Assembly: GCA_022036555.1 (NCBI GenBank) | Contig: CM039129.1 | Coordinates: forward strand, 40,920,649 to 40,984,648 | Reading direction: 5' to 3' | Origin: Microstegium vimineum | Taxonomy: Eukaryota; Streptophyta; Magnoliopsida; Poales; Poaceae | Length of the DNA stretch: 64,000 nt | Part shown: piece after piece, positions 56,881-64,000 of the stretch | Layout of the letters: every line of letters starts with the position of its first letter | Position numbering within the stretch: position 1 is the stretch's first letter | The notes under the pieces: generated by a model | Databases searched by the model: none | Told to the model about the DNA's origin: nothing | Seen by the model: only the letters and a program-made list of their open reading frames with translations | Position numbers and translations under genes: made by a program

Positions 56881-58207
56881 GTTAAAGAAACGCTAGTGCT
56901 TCGATTCGGAGTGACGGCAAACAGTCATGTGTGGTAGCCTGGCGACTGAACATTTGTTTATCATTAGTAGTCGTCGTCTATGTCAGGTGGTGACTCACAC
57001 TTGGGATTGATAGTCGTTGCCTGATGTGATCTGAGTATTAATAATCTCTTGTCGACGAAACAAATATATATGTATACTATAGTATAGTAGTATGTAGTGG
57101 TCCATATATAATCTGTCTGGTCGTGTGCTAAGCAAATTCAGAAACAAGCAGCCGTGTCATGCAGTGATTAAGCTATGATGTCAACTAATACTGTAGTGCG
57201 TACGTATATATATATAGATGTTAAAAGTTCAATATGGGCCATCATTTCAGAATATTCAGTAGTTGTTGTTTTCAAAAACTTTGCTATTCGATCGGATTTT
57301 CTTTATCTATGTTTGTCTCTACTTCTAAACCATTTTAACTATAAGTCAACCCATCCCAGTTTAACTAAAATTACAGAGGAACATTTTACCGCATAAAAAA
57401 AAGTACAGTAAGTTTTAAAAATACATTTATTTTTCTTTTCGCATAGAGTACATATGTTCTGCTTGTAATAAACTGCCTGAACTTGCTTTTGCGTCTTGTA
57501 CCATCCAGAACTTTGGTTCTTGTTCAGCCACTGGGTCATGGGCCCAGACAACATTCATTGATTAACCGTTTGTTCATCATCATCACAAATAATTGAATCC
57601 CAATTATATATCGCCACTACTAGCAGTTGATGATATATAGTTTGACAAAGAATTGAATCCCAATTCTCGGATTCAGCAGCGCAATAATGCATGTTTCACC
57701 ACTGCACTATCAGTCCTCAATCACCTTCGTTCCTGTCATGTACTACCGGCCTTTGGAGCTGTAGCTTTCCCGTATTAAAAAAAAGAACTTTTCCTTTGCC
57801 GATTATAGTCCATCATATTCCTTGTTGGATGCACCCAAATATGCACAACATGCATGGAAGGTAGCGAGTGGGAAGATCGACATGGTGATCTGTGACATCA
57901 TTACAAACGGATAACCAATGATCTGATCTATCTCTAGGGGTGTGTGTGTGTGTGTTCGAGAAAAGGGAACCATGCACACTACTGTACACTAGAGAGTGTG
58001 TTCATTATTGTAAAGAACTGGAGTGAGTGAAAGGAATGGAAAAAAAGAAAAAAGAAATAGTAGTAGAGGAGTCGGTGATGAGTCCTTGGCGCGACGTGGT
58101 GCGTGTACTTGCTCCTGCTTTTGGTTTCCGTTTAGGCAGACAGATTATCCCTGTCAAGACTCCATTATTGAACGGCCAACTCAGATTAAATTAAAGTAGT
58201 ACTCATA
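56881..58207. other. AT-rich spacer without recognised gene
   Basis: Nothing beyond short palindromes and a short (GT)n at about 57941-57954. Confidence 0.5.
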
Positions 58208-58473
58208 CTCCCTCCATCTAAAAAAGAATGTCGCTATGAGCTATGAGATACGTGCAGATCAAACATTTTTAACTTTGACTAAGTTTGTAGAAAATACGTA
58301 TAACATTTATATATTTAAATAAATTTGTTAAAAAATAGACTTAAAGATCTCTCCGATGATACTAATAATTGCTTAGTATAATTATTTATATATTTTAATT
58401 TATAATTATCGACATTTTGAAAATGTTGACTTTTTGGAAAGCGGAAATGACATCTATTTAGAGACGGAAGAAG
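58208..58473 (+). mobile_element. Stowaway-type MITE
   Basis: 266 bp between TA dinucleotides, ends CTCCCTCCATCTAAAA and TAGAGACGGAAGAAG. Same family as 53367-53622. Confidence 0.85.
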
Positions 58474-58530
58474 TACTCCGTAAGTAATTAGTATCAAAGT
58501 GCACGCATGCAGGGGAGTGGTACTAGCAGT

Positions 58531-58535
<5 letters not shown>

Positions 58536-58567
<32 letters not shown>
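58536..58567. repeat. (TA)n microsatellite
   Basis: About 16 TA units, next to GGCGCCT. Confidence 0.9.
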
Positions 58568-58570
<3 letters not shown>

Positions 58571-58884
58571 GCGCCTCATACTTTTTTTTACTGTTCAAAC
58601 GATAAGTATTTTTTTTTCATTGTTTGACTATATAGAAAGAAAAAAAATGAATTATCTGTTGTGAGTTGTCTTTTTTTAATTATATACTATATACTAGTTG
58701 GTAGTATAAGAAATCTAAAACATATAGTTACTAACCCCCATTATATTTAATTTTCATGGTTTGTCATTTGTGTGTTGTTGCCATTTATTAGTCGGTGTGG
58801 GCAGCCGAGGAGCTAGCTGCAGTGGTTCTAGCTGTAGGCTGTAGCTCCATCACTCAACTTGGGTGAAAAAAAAGCAGCAAAAAA

Positions 58885-59194
58885 ACTTTGGTTAAAGTTG
58901 AGATAGTTTGACTCTCCAAAATTTTTGGAAAGTCTTATAATTTGGGACGGAGGGAGTAGTTTTTATGAAAATTATTCTGGTCAAAAAAATTAACTTTGAC
59001 TATATTTATAGAAAATATGTGATTCTTCAAATAAATTTATTATTAAAGGTATATTTAATGATTTATCTAATAATATTACTATTATTATGTATTATAAATA
59101 TTAATATCTTTTTATATATGATTGTTTAAAGTTAAAAAAAAATAAGTTGACTTTTCGGACAGCGAGAACGATTTTTATTTTAGGATGGAGGGAG
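58885..59194. mobile_element. Two Stowaway-type MITE remnants, side by side
   Basis: 58885-58956 ends TTGGGACGGAGGGAGTA and matches the right part of the 41962-type element. 58957-59194 ends TTAGGATGGAGGGAGTA and carries TTAACTTTGACTATATTTAT like the 53367 family. Confidence 0.65.
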
Positions 59195-62043
59195 TAAAAA
59201 CTAATCGCCTGAGTTTTCAGGTACCAAAGACTAGCAAATGTGGAAAAAAGAAACATAAAAAGTCGAGTTTTTTTTTTCAGTTAACAAACTTTGGTTAATT
59301 TGATGATACTTGTACATACGATACTTTCCACCAGCATTTGGTCGATGGGTGCGTGCGTGACGTAGTACTGCATGCCCGTGTGGCGGCAGCGTCGCCGGGC
59401 CGCAGGCAGCGAGCGGAGACATCGCCGACGACGCGCACATGCATGCTGAGACCGTACCGCGCGTCGTTCGGGGCGGGTCGATCGCCGGCGTGCGTCGTCA
59501 ACGACAGCCGTAGACGCCGGCCGGCCGACACGAACGCGATCGCCGCTGCTGCGTCTTGGTATCTAGGGGCGGTTTAGTGATCACGTGGCGAGACAGTGCT
59601 GAGCCGCTGTTTTCTTGTTCCTCCGCGATCCAATCGATCCCTGTCAGTGGCTTTTATTATTTTTCTCGTTTCACCATCCCCTAAATTGAGGGGGATTCAA
59701 TTAAGCTCCAATCCTCTAGCTAGCTAGCTCGTGTTTTTTTAGAAGAAAGGCGGTAAAACTTTGCCGAATTTTTATTAACCCAACTCAAAAAGACCCAAGT
59801 CAGTCAGACAGTACGCGTCTATGCGACCTCTGATTGGCCAGCTGGCCACTGTGCTTCCGTTGACTGACTAACGACACCTTTTCGGTCCGTACATGCGTGG
59901 AGTAGGAGTACGTACAGTACGTGTGTGCTTTCAGTTCAGCTCCAATCCGTCCGTCCGTCCGTCCGCTTGCATGCATGTACGTGCACCATAGGTACTGTAT
60001 ATATATACTTACGTACACTCTGGCCCCCCGTTGCCAACACCGCATGCATGCACATCGTACGTGTGCAGCATAACGCGCACCACGTCTTTTTTACGTGCAC
60101 GTAGTACATTCTCCGTACGTGCCCTCGCTGCTAGCACAGTACAGTATGGTAGTAGTAGCTAGGTAGTGTACAGTACGTACTAGCAGCAGTCTAGTAGTAT
60201 ACGTACGTACTCTAGTAGCAGTAACACACCGGCCAAGAAGGCGATGCCAAAATGCGATGGCGCGCCAACCGGCCGGCATGGGCAAACGCACCGCATGACG
60301 ACCGTGACAAGAATAAATACTACGAGACAGTAGTACTATAGGCTAAGGACGTGTGCCACTTCTATCAACTCATCTCTCAAATAGTGTCGTTGCTTGTCCA
60401 TACACATGGTTTCCCCTTTGCTGATGCCGGTGGCTCGGAGCTTCGGTTTCTTACGATTACGAGCAATTGAGCTGCACCAAACGCCGAGACGTTTCTACAT
60501 GTTCGTCAGAGAAGCCGAAGCCCTTTTGCACATAGACATAGGGAGGTGGTCAGGTGGAGCTTGTATTTGTCGCTTGGCTGCTTCGGCTCCAGCCCAGCCA
60601 AATAGGGTCTAAATATGACTCTCTCTCTCTCTCTCCTCACAAAATACAGTATTGTGCTTGTGCCACCTGTGTTCCTAAGTAAATTACCTTGTAGAGTTAT
60701 GCTAGGTCGGTTGTTTTATCTCATCAATTTTATATAAAAGAATATACATCAGTAGTAGTTATATACTGCACCAAAATACAAAACTATTGCATGAAAATAT
60801 ATTTTATAATATATCTAACTATAGCTTTGTGTCCTTGGTTGGCTTATGCTGATTTATTATGAGAGAAAATTATTGTTTGTTCGCTGAAAAATAGTGTTGA
60901 TGTATATGACTGTTAATATTAACCATTTTTTTTATAGAAACAGATTAAACTTTTTTAAAAAAAAATACTGGCTCAGACAACTCTTCTTCTAAGTTTAATT
61001 TATTTCTAGACCGCTAAGAAATCGGTGAAGCTGAGTTTGAGGAGCTCTGTAATAAGCTAGCCCACCAAATAGGACCCTACCTTACCTGATTGGCCTAGTT
61101 TAGCCTCCAAGTGCCAATGAATTTTTTTTTTGGCGATGCATGCAATTCTAGTTTTAGGATCTGCTTAAAACACGGGGAAAAATGTTGTTTCTGTGTGTTT
61201 TTTTACAATGAAATTAAACTGGTTTATGTGAAAACTTGACATGGTTCTATAAAGTTCCTACGTTTCAAACGGATCCTATAATATCAATGGAGCCCTAGAC
61301 TGTACAACTCTAGTTTTAGAAATCAATCGAGCTACAACAAGTAGAATTTGACATTTACCTTTGAGAAAAAAAAAGGATGAAAGAAAAACACTCTCCCTGA
61401 CTTCAGAGTACGTGTGGTCGACAGCACGCGCCAGCAAATTTGACGCCTGTGATCATGCATGCTCTTAGTACGAATAATCAACCTTCACTTTGCTTTATTA
61501 ATCACATGCATCGTCATCGTCAATACATGCATGCCCCCCCCCCCCCTCCCCCCCTTTTTTTTTGTTTCTTTGACATTTTCTTGCACTGTCATCGGCCGGT
61601 TCTCGTTTTTTTAGCTGTACTGTACCTGTACGTACTGTCCGTAGTTTTTTTTTTTTTAAAAAAATGCGACGCTTTTGACCGACCCCCTACGCCAACGCCA
61701 CCGTAAAAAGCGAAGGGAATCGGGCCACGCAACGCAACGCTGCCTGCCTTCCTTGCCGTTGACGTACGTGGTTGCCGTCCCCGACAAAGTTACCAGTTAG
61801 CTAACGATCAGCATAACCAAATCACCTCCTCACCTCTTACTCTATATATATCCCTGTCGACAGTGTACTGAGTGCGTGTCTAACCACCTCGATCACCATG
61901 TGCTTAATTAGCAGGTCATCGATCTCACCCTTCTTTACGCAAGGCCCATGTGGCATGGTTAAGTTGGATAAAAAAGGTAGCTTTGCAGCTTCTAGAGTAA
62001 TCTTGACCGAATGGCCGGCATACAATGCGGGAGAAGAAGGAGA
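59195..62043. other. Spacer without recognised gene
   Basis: Includes a GC-rich patch (59340-59575), GTAC/TACG-rich palindromic sequence (59880-60240), a CT repeat near 60620 and C/T homopolymers (61533-61562). A short open stretch at 61930-62040 reads QGPCGMVKLDKKGSFAASR on the plus strand, but no family was recognised and it is cut by the LTR at 62044. Confidence 0.5.
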
Positions 62044-62373
62044 TGATAGGTTCATAGGATCGTCTAGGAGCGGATCCCGTTGGCAGTTGTCTCTGTAGTC
62101 ATCTGGGTGCACTGGGTGCTCGTCGGCGTCAGTGGAGCTTCCCGCCGCTGGCAGCGCTCTCTATAGATCGGTCTAGGGTTTAGATGTAGGTGGGGAGATG
62201 GCGGCACAGGTGAACCTCGTTTTACGTGCACTGCGCCCCGACTCCCACGCTATCTTATATAGCACTGTGCGACAGGAGCCCACCAACCACAAGGTTGGGC
62301 GCCCCCGATCAGGGCGCATGACCTAGGGCCCGTTAGTCCGTTGGGCATAACGGGAGGAGATCTAATTCCAACA
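62044..62373 (-). repeat. Copia copy 2 LTR (3' LTR), internally deleted, 330 bp
   Basis: Starts TGATAGGTTCATAGG and ends AATTCCAACA. Compared with copy 1 it lacks about 150 bp between GAGCGGATCC and CGTTGGC. The minus strand keeps a TATATAAG box near 62253-62261. Confidence 0.92.
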
Positions 62374-62582
62374 TTCTCCCCCTAGATCTCACACAATTCT
62401 TTAATTATTCAATTCTCATTCGAGTTCAATATTCCAATTCTTTTCAATTCCATCACAGATCAGTATATAGAGCATGCTTCATCGTCACAACAATTCATGT
62501 CGTTAGACTAACAGCTACTACACGCCTTTCTATTTTGGAAATAAACTTTTCATCATTCTGGGCCCTTCTTATTCTTCGGGAA

Positions 62583-64000
62583 TCATAGGCTCTCCCTTAA
62601 ACCCATGCTGGCTATGTGTCCTCTGAACACACTGGGTGGAAGGCCTTTTGTGAGCGGATCCGCTAGCATCTTTTCTGTTCGTATATGCTCAAGATTTATA
62701 ATATGATCCCGAAGTTTATCTTTCACAACATAGTACTTTATGTCAATGTGTTTGGCAGCACCACTTGACCTATTGTTGTGAGCATATTCTACCGCTGGGT
62801 TGTTATCACAATACAACCGCATCGGTCTTTCTATACTTTCAATTATTCTCAGTCCGGGTACAAATTTCTTCAACCAATTTACCTGCCCTGAGGCCTCATA
62901 ACAAGCTACAAACTCGGCGTACATTGTCGAGGATGTAGTCACTGTTTGTTTCGAACTTTTCCACGATATCACTCCTTTAGCAAGAGTAAATATATATCCT
63001 AATGTGGATTTTCTTTCATCTCCAGCATAGTCAGAATCTGAATACCCCTCTATGTACAGGGAATCAGATTTTTCATATGTCAACATGAGACCTTTCGTAC
63101 CTTGCAAATAACGCAAGACTTTCTTCACTAATTTCCAATGTTCAATTCCTGGATTCTTTTGATATCTGCCGGTAACAAAAGCTATGTCAGGGCGTGTACA
63201 CGTTTGAGCATATTGTAAACTTCTAATTGCCGAAGCATACGGTACCGCTTTCATTTGATCAATTTCATATTGGTTCTTGGGACACTGATGTTCCCCATAT
63301 TTATCGCCCTTGACAATCGGAGCAGGAGATGGACTACACGCATGCATACTAAATTTCTTCAGAACCTTTTCTATGTATGCCTTCTGCGACAATCCCAATA
63401 CCCCTTTTCTTCTATCTCGATGAATCTCAATTCCCAAGACAAACGAAGCTTCACCGAGATCTTTCATATCAAAGTTCGAGGACAAGAATTTCTTCGTCTC
63501 CAATAGTAGGTTGACATCACTACTAGCAAGTAAGATATCATCTACATATAGGATCAGGAATATGTATTTCTTATTCTTGAATTTCACATAGACACAATTG
63601 TCCTCGACATTTTCTGTAAACCCAAAACCCTTTATAGTTTTATCAAACTTCAAGTACCACTGTCTCGAAGCTTGTTTCAAACCATAAATTGATCTTTTCA
63701 GACGACATCCCATATTTTCTTTCCCTTTTACGACAAAACCTTTCGGTTGTGCCATATAGACATTTTCATCCAAATCCCCATTTAGGAATGCGGTCTTTAC
63801 ATCCATCTGATGTAATTCTAGATCATAGTGAGCCACAAGTGCCATAATAATTCTAAAAGAATCTTTACAAGAAACTGGGGAAAAAGTTTCATTGTAATCG
63901 ATCCATTCTCTTTGGGTAAAACCCTTAGCCACAAGTCGCGCTTTGTGTCTTTCAATATTCCCTTGGGAGTCATATTTCGTCTTGTAGACCCATTTGGATC
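62583..64000 (-). CDS. Copia copy 2 reverse transcriptase-RNase H, open, 5' end beyond the window
   Basis: A continuous minus-strand frame from the window edge to the stop at 62583-62585. It carries GLKQASRQWYLKFDKTI where copy 1 has a stop, LILYVDDILLASSD with the catalytic YVDD, then RNase H (DSDYAGDERKST, TMYAEFVACYEA, LYCDNNPAVEYAH, ADPLTKGLP). The frame is open through KARLVAKGFTQRE, where copy 1 has TGA. No inactivating change is visible in this part. The rest of pol lies right of 64000. Confidence 0.93.
   Translation of the reverse strand, partial: SKWVYKTKYDSQGNIERHKARLVAKGFTQREWIDYNETFSPVSCKDSFRIIMALVAHYDLELHQMDVKTAFLNGDLDENVYMAQPKGFVVKGKENMGCRLKRSIYGLKQASRQWYLKFDKTIKGFGFTENVEDNCVYVKFKNKKYIFLILYVDDILLASSDVNLLLETKKFLSSNFDMKDLGEASFVLGIEIHRDRRKGVLGLSQKAYIEKVLKKFSMHACSPSPAPIVKGDKYGEHQCPKNQYEIDQMKAVPYASAIRSLQYAQTCTRPDIAFVTGRYQKNPGIEHWKLVKKVLRYLQGTKGLMLTYEKSDSLYIEGYSDSDYAGDERKSTLGYIFTLAKGVISWKSSKQTVTTSSTMYAEFVACYEASGQVNWLKKFVPGLRIIESIERPMRLYCDNNPAVEYAHNNRSSGAAKHIDIKYYVVKDKLRDHIINLEHIRTEKMLADPLTKGLPPSVFRGHIASMGLRESL

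Larger units (their letters stand above)
62044..64000 (-). mobile_element. Ty1/Copia retrotransposon (copy 2), 3' portion, runs off the window
   Basis: Same family and orientation as 3160-9995, with LTR, polypurine tract and RT-RNase H present. Its RT-RNase H is uninterrupted, unlike copy 1. The target duplication cannot be tested because the other end is outside. Confidence 0.93.

Noticed and set aside
60394..60612. 72-codon plus-strand frame
   Set aside because: Short, no family resemblance, codon use not gene-like.

Overview
The window is plant nuclear DNA, most likely from a grass (Poaceae) and probably a panicoid such as sorghum, Miscanthus, sugarcane or maize relatives. The grounds are spliced plant genes with GT-AG introns, GC-rich coding in AT-rich surroundings, dense nested LTR retrotransposons, a CACTA element with GC-rich subterminal repeats, Stowaway and Tourist MITEs and a Helitron. 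The lineage below family level is inference.

Layout. (1) 1-1038: last exons of a Mediator subunit 19 (MED19) gene, with a one-base insertion in an A run. (2) 2242-10195: a receptor-like kinase gene cut in two by a minus-strand Ty1/Copia element (3160-9995, 5-bp target duplication GCAAG). (3) 11251-37916: a CACTA (En/Spm) transposon with two plus-strand genes, a TNP2-type transposase (12435-15892) and a second gene joining a TNPA-like domain, a DUF8039-like domain and a Ulp1/C48-type protease (17491-37442). A minus-strand Ty3/Gypsy element of the Tat lineage (18542-34681, target duplication AGTGG) sits inside that second gene. The Gypsy element carries gag-pol on the minus strand and a six-exon gene with its own TATA box on the plus strand (21758-25934). 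(4) 37917-52241: MITEs, a tandem duplication, and two copies of a ~1.3-kb block (39553-46915 and 50932-52241). The first copy is interrupted by a candidate Helitron (39944-45539, minus strand) that carries a decayed RPA70-like gene, and by an LTR-like insertion. (5) 52242-62043: AT-rich sequence with Stowaway and hAT-like MITEs, a second ancient duplication (53312/56224) and microsatellites; no gene recognised. (6) 62044-64000: the 3' LTR and an open RT-RNase H reading frame of a second copy of the same Copia family, running off the window.

How it fits together. The only host genes I recognise are MED19 and the broken kinase. Everything else with coding potential belongs to mobile elements, nearly all decayed by stops and frameshifts. 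By eye the LTR pairs differ by about 3%, so both full LTR elements are young on a million-year scale; the CACTA is older than the Gypsy inside it. The observations most worth a second look are the antisense spliced gene in the Gypsy element, the internal copy of the CACTA subterminal array directly upstream of the second gene's TATA box, and the Helitron/RPA block inside one copy of a segmental duplication.
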